A DNA stretch of 64,000 nt from contig NZ_JAGFVL010000012.1 of NCBI RefSeq assembly GCF_017599345.1, positions 1 to 64,000 of the forward strand. Direction: 5' to 3'. The position numbers were made by a program, and so were the translations under genes. A model generated the notes under the pieces. It saw only the letters and a list, made by a program, of their open reading frames with translations. It did not search any database and was not told the origin of the DNA. This DNA comes from Gracilibacillus suaedae (GTDB lineage Bacteria > Bacillota > Bacilli > Bacillales > Amphibacillaceae). How positions within the stretch are numbered: position 1 is the first letter of the stretch; every line of letters begins with the position of its first letter. Shown one piece after another: positions 46,373 to 55,087 of the stretch.

Positions 46373-46558
46373 ATGGTTCAGTTTTTTGCTATGTTTGGAT
46401 TTTATTTATTACCAATTTATTGTATTATTTTCTGTTTGAATTTGGTATCAATCATAAAAAAAGTAAAATATGAAGAGGATACGGATAAAAATACACTCTG
46501 GTTTGGAGCGTCTTTTATATTAATAATAATGACTATCGCCTCAATTGCAGCTTTGTAA
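46373..46558 (+). CDS. Hypothetical small membrane protein
   Basis: 61 aa with two probable TM helices (about 3-27 and 43-60) and a charged cytoplasmic loop KKVKYEEDTDKN between. AAGGTAGGG lies 5-6 nt before the ATG. Not recognised. It could be chance, but the hydropathy pattern and RBS favour a real gene. Confidence 0.5.
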   Translation: MVQFFAMFGFYLLPIYCIIFCLNLVSIIKKVKYEEDTDKNTLWFGASFILIIMTIASIAAL

Positions 46559-46596
46559 TAACATTTACGCTGTTCTAGAAAACTCTAAAAACAAAC

Positions 46597-46641
46597 AAAA
46601 ACCCTAGAACACTTGATATGACAAGGTTCCTAGGGTTTTTA
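46597..46641. terminator. Terminator downstream of rpsD (bidirectional)
   Basis: AAAAACCCTAGAAC and GTTCCTAGGGTTTTTA form a 12-13 bp stem with one bulge and A/T tracts on both sides. Confidence 0.82.
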
Positions 46642-46667
46642 AAACTGCTAAAAAATATGCTCTGAAA

Positions 46668-47270
46668 TTAACGAGAGTAGAACTCAACAATAAGCGCTTC
46701 GTTAATTTCTGCAGGTAATTCAGAACGCTCTGGATAGCGAGTGTAAGTACCTTCTAGTTTGTCTGCGTCGAATGATACAAATTCAGGTGTGAAAGTGTTA
46801 GCCTCAATAGCATCAGCGATAATATCTAGCTTTTGAGATTTTTCACGAACACCGATTACCTGACCAGGTTTTACTTGGTAAGAAGGAATGTCAACGCGAC
46901 CTCCATCTACAGTAATGTGACCATGGTTTACTAATTGACGAGCCTGACGGCGAGTACGTGCAAGACCTAGACGGTAAACCAGGTTATCAAGACGAGATTC
47001 AAGAAGGATCATGAAGTTCTCACCGTGGATACCTTTCATTTTACCAGCTGCATCAAATAGATTACGGAATTGACGTTCGTTCACTCCGTACATGAAACGT
47101 AGCTTTTGTTTTTCTTGTAATTGTAAACCATATTCAGATAGTTTACGACGTTGATTAGGTCCGTGTTGACCTGGTGCGTAAGGACGTTTGTCTAACTCCT
47201 TACCAGTACCTGTTAATGAGATACCAAGACGACGAGACTTTTTCCATACAGAACCTGTATAGCGAGCCAT
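46668..47270 (-). CDS. rpsD: 30S ribosomal protein S4
   Basis: 200-aa primary 16S rRNA-binding protein, starting [20 protein letters not shown], with the S4 domain in [29 protein letters not shown]. As in Bacillus it is a separate transcription unit, not part of the alpha operon. It is preceded by a structured leader likely bound by S4 itself. AAAGGAG lies about 10 nt before the start. Confidence 0.97.
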   Translation of the reverse strand: MARYTGSVWKKSRRLGISLTGTGKELDKRPYAPGQHGPNQRRKLSEYGLQLQEKQKLRFMYGVNERQFRNLFDAAGKMKGIHGENFMILLESRLDNLVYRLGLARTRRQARQLVNHGHITVDGGRVDIPSYQVKPGQVIGVREKSQKLDIIADAIEANTFTPEFVSFDADKLEGTYTRYPERSELPAEINEALIVEFYSR

Positions 47271-47329
47271 TGTGCATCTTCTCCTTTATATATGAATTTT
47301 GCATAAAATAAGACAGTGTGTCCCTATCT

Positions 47330-47425
47330 CGACAGCCATTTTGTTTTCATGCATCCTCGCCCTAGTAGCAGAGAGTTACACGATGCACCTCGCTTTAGCT
47401 TTTCCAGTGAGGAACAAAATGGTCA
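47330..47425 (-). promoter_or_regulatory. Structured rpsD leader, probable S4 autoregulatory RNA
   Basis: Within the 5' UTR, CCATTTTGTT (47336-47345) pairs perfectly with AACAAAATGG (47413-47422). Inside, TGCATC (47350-47355) pairs with GATGCA (47382-47387), and CTCGCT/AGTGAG makes another hairpin. Autoregulation of rpsD by S4 through its leader is known in B. subtilis; the match here is structural inference. Confidence 0.65.
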
Positions 47426-47508
47426 GCCAGCGGTTCACATAGGCTACCTTTTTTACACAAAGTCCATTATATGATGCAAGGGAAGTAATGTCAACAGCTA
47501 TATGTGGG

Positions 47509-47988
47509 CTAAATATATTTTTCTAAAATTTGAACGAATTGTTCTAAATATTTCTTGTCTGTTTCATCAAAGCGATTTTTATTAGGGCTATCAATATCTA
47601 ATACACCGAAAATTTCACCGTCTTTAATAATGGGTACAACGATTTCTGATTGGCTTGCTGCATCACATGCAATGTGACCAGGGAATTGGTGTACATCTGC
47701 TACCAGTTGGGTTTTCTTTTCCGCAACAGCTGTTCCACATACTCCTTTGCCACTTTTAATTCGTACACATGCAGGTAGCCCTTGAAATGGTCCCAACACT
47801 AATTCGTCGTCTTTCCAAAGATAAAAGCCTACCCAGTTCACATCTTCTAAAAATTGGTTTAATAATGCCGATGCATTAGATAAATTTGCAATTACATCTG
47901 GCTCGTCATGTAAAAGGGCATCTAATTGCTTAATAACGATTGGATAATCTTTCTGTTTAGCACCGTTATAACTTTGTGTTTCAAACAT
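47509..47988 (-). CDS. ytsP: GAF-domain free methionine-R-sulfoxide reductase (YtsP)
   Basis: A 159-aa single GAF domain. The fRMsr cysteines are visible in GPFQGLPACVRIKSGKGVCGTAV, then HIACDAASQSEIVVPI and GVLDIDSP. It reduces free Met-R-sulfoxide in the cytosol. I chose the ATG at 47988 (GGAGTGGGG upstream); a longer frame to 48048 has no RBS. Its position next to rpsD is the Bacillus arrangement. Confidence 0.9.
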   Translation of the reverse strand: MFETQSYNGAKQKDYPIVIKQLDALLHDEPDVIANLSNASALLNQFLEDVNWVGFYLWKDDELVLGPFQGLPACVRIKSGKGVCGTAVAEKKTQLVADVHQFPGHIACDAASQSEIVVPIIKDGEIFGVLDIDSPNKNRFDETDKKYLEQFVQILEKYI

Positions 47989-48229
47989 ATGTCCCCACTC
48001 CTCAATATGAATTTTATTTATCATACAACACATTGACTTAAGTGACAAATCATCAAACTTATTATAGGAAAAAACAGATTTCGATAAAAATATTCAAAAA
48101 TAGTAAAATTTTTAGCAAAAAGGTGTAGAAACATGGTATCATAACAAGTAACAATAAACTCGTCTAAAAATATAAGGAAATTTAACTATACATATACAAG
48201 CTATCGGTTGTTTTGAAGGAGGATTACTT

Positions 48230-49936
48230 ATGTTGGAATTCGTGATCGGTGGAATTCTTATTATTATTGTATTACTTGTTATTGGACTAATCTTTAGGAA
48301 AAAGGTCTATGATAATGTCGATCGCCTGGAAGCATGGAAGATGGATATTATGAATCGAAATGTTACGGCAGAATTGGCCAAAGTAAAACAGCTAAATTTG
48401 TCAGGTGAAACACAAGAAAAATTTGAAAGCTGGAAAGAAAACTGGGACTTCATTCTAACAAGAGAACTGCCAGATATGGAGGAATATTTGTTAGATGCAG
48501 AAGAAGCTGCAGATAGGTTTCGAATTAATGCATCGAAGAAAAATCTGCAACATGTTGAAAAGACTTTGCAAAATATTGAAAAGAATATTGAAGACATGTA
48601 TACGGAACTTGATCATTTACTTAATTCAGAGAAATATGTTCGACAGGAGATTAAAGAATTAAATCCGAGAATTAAAGAACTGAAGAAATACCTCTTACAT
48701 AATCGTACGCAATTTGGTCGAGCAGAAATTGTTTTTGAATCAGAATTAACGAAGTTGGAGAAACGCTTAGCAGAGTACTCCATGTTAACAGATGACGGAA
48801 ATTATATGGAGGCACAAGATTTAATTGAAGCACTAAAAGACGAAATAGAAAATATAGAAGAAAGAATCAGTGCTTTTCCAGGTATCTATCGCCAATGCAA
48901 ACAACAAATTCCAGAGCAGATGAAAGACTTGCTTAGAGGTATGGCTGAAATGGAAGAAGAAGGTTATCGTGTACAGCAGTTTGGCTTTGAAAAAGAATTA
49001 AAGCAATATGAAAATATGTTAAAAAATGCGATAAAAGAATTAGATAACGGTGAGACAAATAAAATTGAAGAATCATTAGAACAAATGGAAGAACGTCTGA
49101 ATGAAATGTTTCAGTTATTGGAAAAAGAAGCAAAGTCAAAATCAATTGTAGAAAGTCAATTTCCGAATGCGAGACAACATTTAATTGATATTCAACAGCA
49201 GGTAGAAAGCACTTCTAATGAGATTAAAGAATTACAACAAACATACTATTTAGAAGAGGCTGATCTAGAATTGTTCCTTAGTATTGAAAAATGGCTTGCT
49301 AAAACAGAAAATCAATTTGAACAAATTGAAACTGAATATGAAGATCGTAAAGCAAATCATTTAGAAATTAAAGATAAATTGGATGCTTTCTCGGAGGAAC
49401 TTGATAAGTTAGATAAAGCACAAGCAGATTTCCAGTTACAAATTAAAGATTTAAGAAAGGATGAAATGGAAGCAAAAGAACAGATTGCTAAATTAAAGCA
49501 ACAATTAATCCATACCGATAAGAAGTTACAGAAAAGTAATATGCCAGGAATTCCTTCTTTTATTATCAATGCATTGGAAGAATCAACGGAAAAATGTGAA
49601 GTGGTTTTAAAACAGTTACAGAAACATCCGTTAGATATGGGGAAAGTGCAGCATAGTATTGCGGAGGCGACTAAATCCGTTAATAATTTTGTTGAGCAAA
49701 CCAATTTGTTATTGGACCAAGCACGCTTAGTAGAGCTTGCTATTCAATATGGAAATCGATATCGAAGTAGTCATCCATTATTAGCTTCCCATTTATCGGA
49801 AGCAGAACAATTATTTAGAGATTATAAATATGAAAATGCATTAGAAACAGCGGTAAAGGCATTGGAGGAAGTTGATCCCAATGCCATGGCAAAAATTGAA
49901 GAGATGGATAAAGCATTTCAGCGAATGGCTAATTAG
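48230..49936 (+). CDS. ezrA: Septation ring formation regulator EzrA
   Basis: 568 aa: one N-terminal TM (about 3-21) with the rest an almost continuous cytoplasmic coiled coil (spectrin-like repeats), rich in Glu/Lys/Leu. EzrA limits FtsZ ring formation to midcell and links to PBP1. Length fits B. subtilis EzrA (562 aa). RBS GAAGGAGG lies 9 nt upstream. The rpsD/ytsP-ezrA-nifZ-thiI order is conserved. Confidence 0.94.
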   Translation: MLEFVIGGILIIIVLLVIGLIFRKKVYDNVDRLEAWKMDIMNRNVTAELAKVKQLNLSGETQEKFESWKENWDFILTRELPDMEEYLLDAEEAADRFRINASKKNLQHVEKTLQNIEKNIEDMYTELDHLLNSEKYVRQEIKELNPRIKELKKYLLHNRTQFGRAEIVFESELTKLEKRLAEYSMLTDDGNYMEAQDLIEALKDEIENIEERISAFPGIYRQCKQQIPEQMKDLLRGMAEMEEEGYRVQQFGFEKELKQYENMLKNAIKELDNGETNKIEESLEQMEERLNEMFQLLEKEAKSKSIVESQFPNARQHLIDIQQQVESTSNEIKELQQTYYLEEADLELFLSIEKWLAKTENQFEQIETEYEDRKANHLEIKDKLDAFSEELDKLDKAQADFQLQIKDLRKDEMEAKEQIAKLKQQLIHTDKKLQKSNMPGIPSFIINALEESTEKCEVVLKQLQKHPLDMGKVQHSIAEATKSVNNFVEQTNLLLDQARLVELAIQYGNRYRSSHPLLASHLSEAEQLFRDYKYENALETAVKALEEVDPNAMAKIEEMDKAFQRMAN

Positions 49937-49960
49937 CGATAGCAAAGGTGGGAAGACATC

Positions 49961-50308
49961 ATGAAATGGTTAGTAATGGCACTATCTACGGTGACAGTTA
50001 CGACCTGGGGAATTGTTCTATTCTTTTATTTAGATTTAGGGCAAACAACCTATATATATGCTGATCAACATGAATCTGTGCAACATAAACATGATCACAA
50101 ACAGACTAATTTTATATTTAGATCGAAGAAAATGCCCGACAATACTGACATTGGAGCACAAAACGGAGAATCGAGCAGGGCAGATACTGAATCTGAACAA
50201 TCGCAGCAGGTTCAAAAATCTTTAGCAAACATGACTCTGGAATTGAATGATGACAATACAGTTTCTATTGATGAATTAATGTCGAAGTTAGGTATTGAGG
50301 TAGAATAA
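49961..50308 (+). CDS. Hypothetical membrane-anchored protein
   Basis: 115 aa, unrecognised. N-terminal TM/signal anchor (about 2-24), then a polar Ser/Gln/Glu-rich region (about 35-90) and a conserved-looking C-terminal amphipathic end (DDNTVSIDELMSKLGIEVE). AAAGGTGGG lies 9 nt before the ATG. It is placed 24 nt after ezrA, so it is probably co-transcribed; a role at the envelope is a guess. Confidence 0.7.
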   Translation: MKWLVMALSTVTVTTWGIVLFFYLDLGQTTYIYADQHESVQHKHDHKQTNFIFRSKKMPDNTDIGAQNGESSRADTESEQSQQVQKSLANMTLELNDDNTVSIDELMSKLGIEVE

Positions 50309-50453
50309 TAAAGTCGAGAAGATATTCCTGTATTGATATAGGGATATCTTTTCTATTGTCAGAAGCAAACTTTTGTCAGGCATAACTTATTTGCACGATC
50401 GGTAAAATATGATAAGATATGCGAATGTTAATCGAAAAAAGAGGGGTTCAAGG

Positions 50454-51596
50454 ATGATTTATTTAGATAATAGTGCTACGACAAAACCAAATCCACAAGT
50501 ATTAGAGAGCTTTACGAAAGCATCTACTGAATACTTTGGTAATGCATCATCGATTCATGGGATTGGGATGGATGCGGAACGTTTATTACGTAAATCTCGA
50601 GAACAAGCTGCATCATTATTAGAGGTTAACCCGAACGAAATTATCTTTACATCGGGAGGTACAGAAGGCAATAACTTAGCGATTAAGGGAATTGCGCTGG
50701 AACATCAAAATAGAGGAAAGCATATTATTACCTCTTCTATTGAACACCCGTCCGTTATTGAAACATGTCAAGGTTTAGAAGCCCTAGGTTTTGAAGTGAC
50801 CTATTTGGATGTGGATAAGTCAGGCTTAGTGGATATAGATAACCTAAAGAAAGAGATACGTGAAGATACAATATTAGTATCTATCATGCATGTAAATAAT
50901 GAAATAGGCACGGTTCAGCCGATCAAAGAAATAGGCGAAGTCGTTAATAGCTATCCGAAAGCATTTTTTCATGTTGATTATGTCCAAGGATACGGAAAAG
51001 TCCCATTAAATATTCAAGCAAGTCATGTGGATTTATGTACGATATCTGGTCATAAAATCCATGGGTTGAAAGGAACTGGAGTTCTTTATGTAAAGCAAAC
51101 AGTCAAGTTGTTTTCATTAGCTCACGGTGGTGGTCAGGAAAGAAGGATACGCTCAGGTACAGAGAATGTTGCTGGGATCGTTTCATTAGTAAGAGCGATG
51201 CGTCTCGCTAAAGAAAAGCAATCAGAACTTCATAAGAAGTTAACTACTTTAAAGCATGCATTAATAGAACAACTACAAAGGTTAGATAGAGTTGTAATCA
51301 ATACACCCCAAATCGACAGTGCGCCGCATATAGTAAATTTCTCTGTTCGTGGATTAAAACCTGAAGTAGTCATACATGCATTAGAAGACTTTGATATCTT
51401 TATCTCGACTAAGTCTGCTTGTTCATCGAAGAGTGCGGATGAAAGTGCTGTGCTTATTGCTTGTGGCAAAGATCGGGATATTGCAATTTCCGGTTTGCGT
51501 GTTAGTATGTCTTATGAGACAACCAAAGAAGAGATCGATTATTTTTTTCAAAAATTGACCGAAGTTATTAAAAATTTAAGTGAAGTAATGGGGTAG
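50454..51596 (+). CDS. nifZ: Cysteine desulfurase (NifS/IscS family, NifZ type)
   Basis: A PLP enzyme that takes sulfur from cysteine as a protein persulfide. 380 aa: MIYLDNSATTKPNPQVLESF start, PLP contacts SGGTEGNNLAIKG and HVDYVQGYGK, Schiff-base Lys in TISGHKIHGLKGTG (about 200), and catalytic Cys in FISTKSACSSKS (about 325). I chose ATG 50454 behind GAGGGG. It is 6 nt before thiI; in B. subtilis NifZ supplies sulfur to ThiI for 4-thiouridine. Confidence 0.92.
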   Translation: MIYLDNSATTKPNPQVLESFTKASTEYFGNASSIHGIGMDAERLLRKSREQAASLLEVNPNEIIFTSGGTEGNNLAIKGIALEHQNRGKHIITSSIEHPSVIETCQGLEALGFEVTYLDVDKSGLVDIDNLKKEIREDTILVSIMHVNNEIGTVQPIKEIGEVVNSYPKAFFHVDYVQGYGKVPLNIQASHVDLCTISGHKIHGLKGTGVLYVKQTVKLFSLAHGGGQERRIRSGTENVAGIVSLVRAMRLAKEKQSELHKKLTTLKHALIEQLQRLDRVVINTPQIDSAPHIVNFSVRGLKPEVVIHALEDFDIFISTKSACSSKSADESAVLIACGKDRDIAISGLRVSMSYETTKEEIDYFFQKLTEVIKNLSEVMG

Positions 51597-51602
51597 ATAT
51601 CA

Positions 51603-52805
51603 ATGCAATATGATCATATAGTAATTAGATATGGAGAACTTACATTAAAAGGCCGTAATCGAAAATTGTTTACAACGCAATTAGCTAAAAATGTCCGTCA
51701 AGCATTGCGCAATTTTCCGGCTATTAAAGTAGATAAAAAGCGTGACCGCATGTACATCGTGTTAAATGGTGAGAATCCGGAAGCAATCATGGAAAGATGC
51801 CAAAAAATATTCGGTATTCAAAATATGAGTGTGGCTCTTAAGGTCGAAAATGATGAAACAGCCATTAAAGAGCAAGCACTTAAACTTTTAACCGAAACAG
51901 AGAATGTTAGAACTTTTAAAGTATCAACCAAGCGTTCTAATAAAGAGTTCCCAATTGGATCACAAGAATTTAATCATGTGCTTGGTGGATACTTATTGTC
52001 CAACACGGATGGAATCACAGTTGATGTTCATCAGCCAGATTTGGAAATTACCGTTGATATTCGTTCAGAAGCAACCTATTTAACATCGCAAAAGGTTCCA
52101 GGAGCCGCTGGTCTTCCAGTAGGATCTTCCGGAAAATCATTGCTGCTTTTATCTGGCGGGATTGATAGTCCTGTTGCCGGTTATTTAACGATGAAACGTG
52201 GTGTTCAATTGGAAGCAATTCATTTCCATTCACCACCATACACAAGTGAAAGAGCGAAAGAAAAAGTATTAGATTTAGCGGAAAAACTGTCTTTCTATGG
52301 TCATTCGATCAAAGTGCATATTGTGCCTTTTACAGCATTACAGCAGAAAATACATCGTGAGATTCCTCATGGTTATTCTATGACAGTGATGCGTAGAATG
52401 ATGATGCGTATCAGTGAAGCTGTTGCTGAACAAGAAGGAATCTTATCACTCGTAACTGGTGAAAGTCTTGGACAGGTAGCCAGTCAGACAATGGAAAGCA
52501 TGCACGCGATTAATGCTGTAACCAATTATCCTGTTATTCGACCATTAGTCGCAATGGACAAAGACGAGATCATCAGAGTTTCAGAAGAGATTGATATGTA
52601 TGATATCTCTATTCGTCCTTTTGAGGATTGTTGTACAGTATTTGTACCTAAACAGCCAAAAACGAAACCGAAATTGGAAAAAGTAGAGCAATTTGAAGCA
52701 AATATAGAGTTTGACCAAGATATTCAGGAAATATTGTCATCGATTGAAACCGTTGAGATAGAGGCAAAAGATAAACAAAAAGAGGAACTGGAGGATTTAC
52801 TATAA
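51603..52805 (+). CDS. thiI: tRNA 4-thiouridine synthase ThiI
   Basis: 400-aa ATP-dependent sulfurtransferase that makes s4U8 in tRNA. N-terminal ferredoxin-like/THUMP domain (about 1-165: RYGELTLKGRNRKLFTTQLAKN) and PP-loop ATPase (SGGIDSP, about 184-190), with VTGESLGQVASQTMESM and the cysteine motif FEDCCTVFVPKQPKTKP. It lacks the C-terminal rhodanese domain of E. coli ThiI, as usual in Bacilli. Operon with nifZ. Confidence 0.95.
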   Translation: MQYDHIVIRYGELTLKGRNRKLFTTQLAKNVRQALRNFPAIKVDKKRDRMYIVLNGENPEAIMERCQKIFGIQNMSVALKVENDETAIKEQALKLLTETENVRTFKVSTKRSNKEFPIGSQEFNHVLGGYLLSNTDGITVDVHQPDLEITVDIRSEATYLTSQKVPGAAGLPVGSSGKSLLLLSGGIDSPVAGYLTMKRGVQLEAIHFHSPPYTSERAKEKVLDLAEKLSFYGHSIKVHIVPFTALQQKIHREIPHGYSMTVMRRMMMRISEAVAEQEGILSLVTGESLGQVASQTMESMHAINAVTNYPVIRPLVAMDKDEIIRVSEEIDMYDISIRPFEDCCTVFVPKQPKTKPKLEKVEQFEANIEFDQDIQEILSSIETVEIEAKDKQKEELEDLL

Positions 52806-52844
52806 CAGTTGGATGAATTAACAACAACTACCAGTTAATATTTT

Positions 52845-52874
52845 GCATGATTTCACCTCTAAAAGTTCATGATA
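52845..52874 (+). promoter_or_regulatory. Sigma-G-type promoter of the SASP gene
   Basis: GCATG (52845-52849), exactly 18 nt, then CATGATA (52868-52874). This fits the forespore sigma-G consensus GHATR-N18-CATNHTA at every defined position and lies 30 nt before the SASP start. Confidence 0.82.
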
Positions 52875-52903
52875 GTAATGTAGTCAAGAGGAGGTGAAAG
52901 CAA

Positions 52904-53110
52904 ATGGCGAACAACAACAGTTCAAACAATCTAGTAGTTCCTGGAGTAAGCCAAGCTCTAGATCAAATGAAAGTTGAAATTGCACAAGAGTTTGGTGTAA
53001 ACTTAGGTGCTGACACTACTTCACGTGCTAATGGTTCAGTTGGTGGAGAGATCACAAAACGTCTTGTACAAATGGCTGAACAACAAATGGGTGGTCAAGC
53101 AAATCAATAA
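52904..53110 (+). CDS. sspA: Alpha/beta-type small acid-soluble spore protein
   Basis: A 68-aa DNA-binding SASP that coats and protects spore DNA. It contains both signatures: the GPR cleavage site region [10 protein letters not shown] (E-x-A-x-E/Q-x-G) and [30 protein letters not shown] lies 8 nt upstream, and a perfect sigma-G promoter precedes it. The location after thiI corresponds to sspA in B. subtilis. Confidence 0.95.
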   Translation: MANNNSSNNLVVPGVSQALDQMKVEIAQEFGVNLGADTTSRANGSVGGEITKRLVQMAEQQMGGQANQ

Positions 53111-53116
53111 TAAAAT

Positions 53117-53147
53117 GGAGGATAGTGCTAAGTGCACTATCCTTTTC
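53117..53147 (+). terminator. Terminator after the SASP gene
   Basis: GGATAGTGC-TAAGT-GCACTATCC followed by TTTTCTT. Confidence 0.85.
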
Positions 53148-53212
53148 TTATGGATGACTTTTTGCTATCGTTATATCATAATCAACAGAAGAATATTAGG
53201 CTAGGTGATAGA

Positions 53213-54808
53213 ATGGGTACACTCTTTTATGGCGGTACAATTTACACAATGGAAGATGAAACATCGATAGCAGAAGCTGTTTATGTAGAAGATGGAACAA
53301 TCATGGGCCTCGGGAAAGAATCAGAGTTAAGAAATACATGGATGAAAAGCATAGACGACGAATACAATCTGAGTGGTGCAACCATGTACCCTGGTTTTGT
53401 CGACAGTCATTTACATATAATTGGTCATGGTGAAAAATTGTTACATTTAGACTTATCATCTATGAAATCTGCAAATGGAGTATTACAAGCTTTAGAAAGA
53501 AAAGTACAGGAATTAGAACCAGAGGAATGGTTAATTGCAGATGGATGGAATGAAAATCAATGGACAGATGCCAGAATTATTAATAAAACAGAGTTAGATG
53601 AGATTTCGAGTGGACATCCTATCATATTATCCCGAATATGTCGCCATGCTGTCATTGTTAACTCAAAAGTATTGGAAATAGCAGGGATAACAAGGGAAAC
53701 GGAAGATCCTCAAGGTGGGAAAATTATTCGAGACCAATCAGGGGAGCCAACCGGGTATTTATTGGATCAAGCCCAAGAATTAGTAAAGGAAATAATGCCG
53801 CAGATATCAGAATATAAACTACAGGAAACTGTTAAGGTCGCAATTGAAGATCTACTTCGATTAGGTTTAGTTGGTGGACATAGTGAAGATCTTTCTTATT
53901 ATGGTGGGTTTGAACGAACATTGAATGCGTATCACAAGGTTTTACCTGAGAAGTATAAATTTAGAGCTCACCTATTAGTTCATCACCTTGTTTTTAATGA
54001 AATGTTAGACCAAGGTTTACAGTATGGTGATGGGGGAAAATTTACTACTCTTGGTGCAATGAAGATATTTTCGGATGGCGCATTAGGAGGAAGGACAGCC
54101 TGGTTGAGTGAACCATACCATGATGATCCTAGTAATGTCGGGATCCCAATTCATAAGCGGCATAATTTAGAGATTTTGTTTCAAAAAGCGCGAAAAACAG
54201 AGCATCCTGTAGCTGTTCATGCAATAGGTGATCAGGCGGTTGAGGAGATAGTAGCTTGTATCGAAAAGTATCCATTACATAATGGTTTAAAAGATCGGAT
54301 CATCCATGCTCAAATTATGAATGACAGGTTATTGGACAGATTAAAGAAAATTCCTGTTGTGTTGGATATTCAGCCTTCCTTTGTTGCATCGGATTTCCCG
54401 TGGGTCAAGGATAGGCTAGGTGATAGAAGAACGAATGATGCCTATCCATGGAAAACCTATTTAAATAATGGCATTGCTTGTGCTGGAGGATCAGACGCAC
54501 CAATTGAAGAGGTAAACCCGTTATTAGGGATTCAAGCGGCTGTAACAAGAAGATCAAACATTGATGGACAAGTGTATGGCAGTCACCAAAGGCTTTCGGT
54601 TTTTGAAGCGATCTCTTTGTATACCAAGGGCAGTGCCTATGTTATTAATCATGCCCATGACCGAGGTATGATCAAGCCAGGCTTTGTGGCGGATTTTACC
54701 ATATTGGAAAAAGACTTGTTCAAATACGATCCGGAATTATTCCACGAAGTAAACGTACAAGCAACTATCGTAGACGGAGAAATTATGTACGAAAAACCAG
54801 AGGCATAA
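53213..54808 (+). CDS. ytcJ: Amidohydrolase YtcJ (amidohydrolase-3 family)
   Basis: 531-aa metal-dependent hydrolase. MGTLFYGGTIYTMEDETSIAEAVYVEDG is the beta-sandwich start; FVDSHLHIIGHG has the H-x-H metal site. VGGHSEDL, KIFSDGALGGRTAWLS, VAVHAIGDQAVEEI and GGSDAPIEEVNPLLGIQAAV follow in the family order. I chose ATG 53213 (AGGTGAT upstream). The substrate is unknown; relatives hydrolyse N-substituted amides/formamides. Confidence 0.88.
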   Translation: MGTLFYGGTIYTMEDETSIAEAVYVEDGTIMGLGKESELRNTWMKSIDDEYNLSGATMYPGFVDSHLHIIGHGEKLLHLDLSSMKSANGVLQALERKVQELEPEEWLIADGWNENQWTDARIINKTELDEISSGHPIILSRICRHAVIVNSKVLEIAGITRETEDPQGGKIIRDQSGEPTGYLLDQAQELVKEIMPQISEYKLQETVKVAIEDLLRLGLVGGHSEDLSYYGGFERTLNAYHKVLPEKYKFRAHLLVHHLVFNEMLDQGLQYGDGGKFTTLGAMKIFSDGALGGRTAWLSEPYHDDPSNVGIPIHKRHNLEILFQKARKTEHPVAVHAIGDQAVEEIVACIEKYPLHNGLKDRIIHAQIMNDRLLDRLKKIPVVLDIQPSFVASDFPWVKDRLGDRRTNDAYPWKTYLNNGIACAGGSDAPIEEVNPLLGIQAAVTRRSNIDGQVYGSHQRLSVFEAISLYTKGSAYVINHAHDRGMIKPGFVADFTILEKDLFKYDPELFHEVNVQATIVDGEIMYEKPEA

Positions 54809-54876
54809 CGCATTTGGTTTTAGTGTAAAAAGCATAAATTGCAAGTAACGTGTATTCTCGTAAAAATCGGGCATTA

Positions 54877-55060
54877 GTGCGGACATTCCTTCCGTTATTT
54901 GTGACGAAAGTGGCGTTTTTAGGCTGCTTGCGGACACCTATTCCGCTATTCGTCGAAAAACACGTCAATTTTTAACGAAAGGAATCAAATAAGGGATTAA
55001 ATGTCCGCCAACATCGAAAAAAAGGTGATATTGTCCCAAATACCGCACTAAATGTCCGAC
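54877..55060. repeat. GCGGACAT repeat, family C copy 3
   Basis: Ends TGCGGACATT and AATGTCCGACCA, internal TTGCGGACACCTATTCCGC and TTAAATGTCCGCCAACATC. It shares TTCCGTTATTTGTGACG-type blocks with the 10.9 and 14.3 kb copies. It fills the whole gap between ytcJ and the NAD kinase gene. Confidence 0.7.
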
Positions 55061-55087
55061 CAACATAACAGTAGGATAACGTTCTAC

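Noticed and set aside
54737-54968. Minus-strand open frames between ytcJ and the NAD kinase gene
   Set aside because: They follow the palindromic GCGGACAT repeat and have no RBS.
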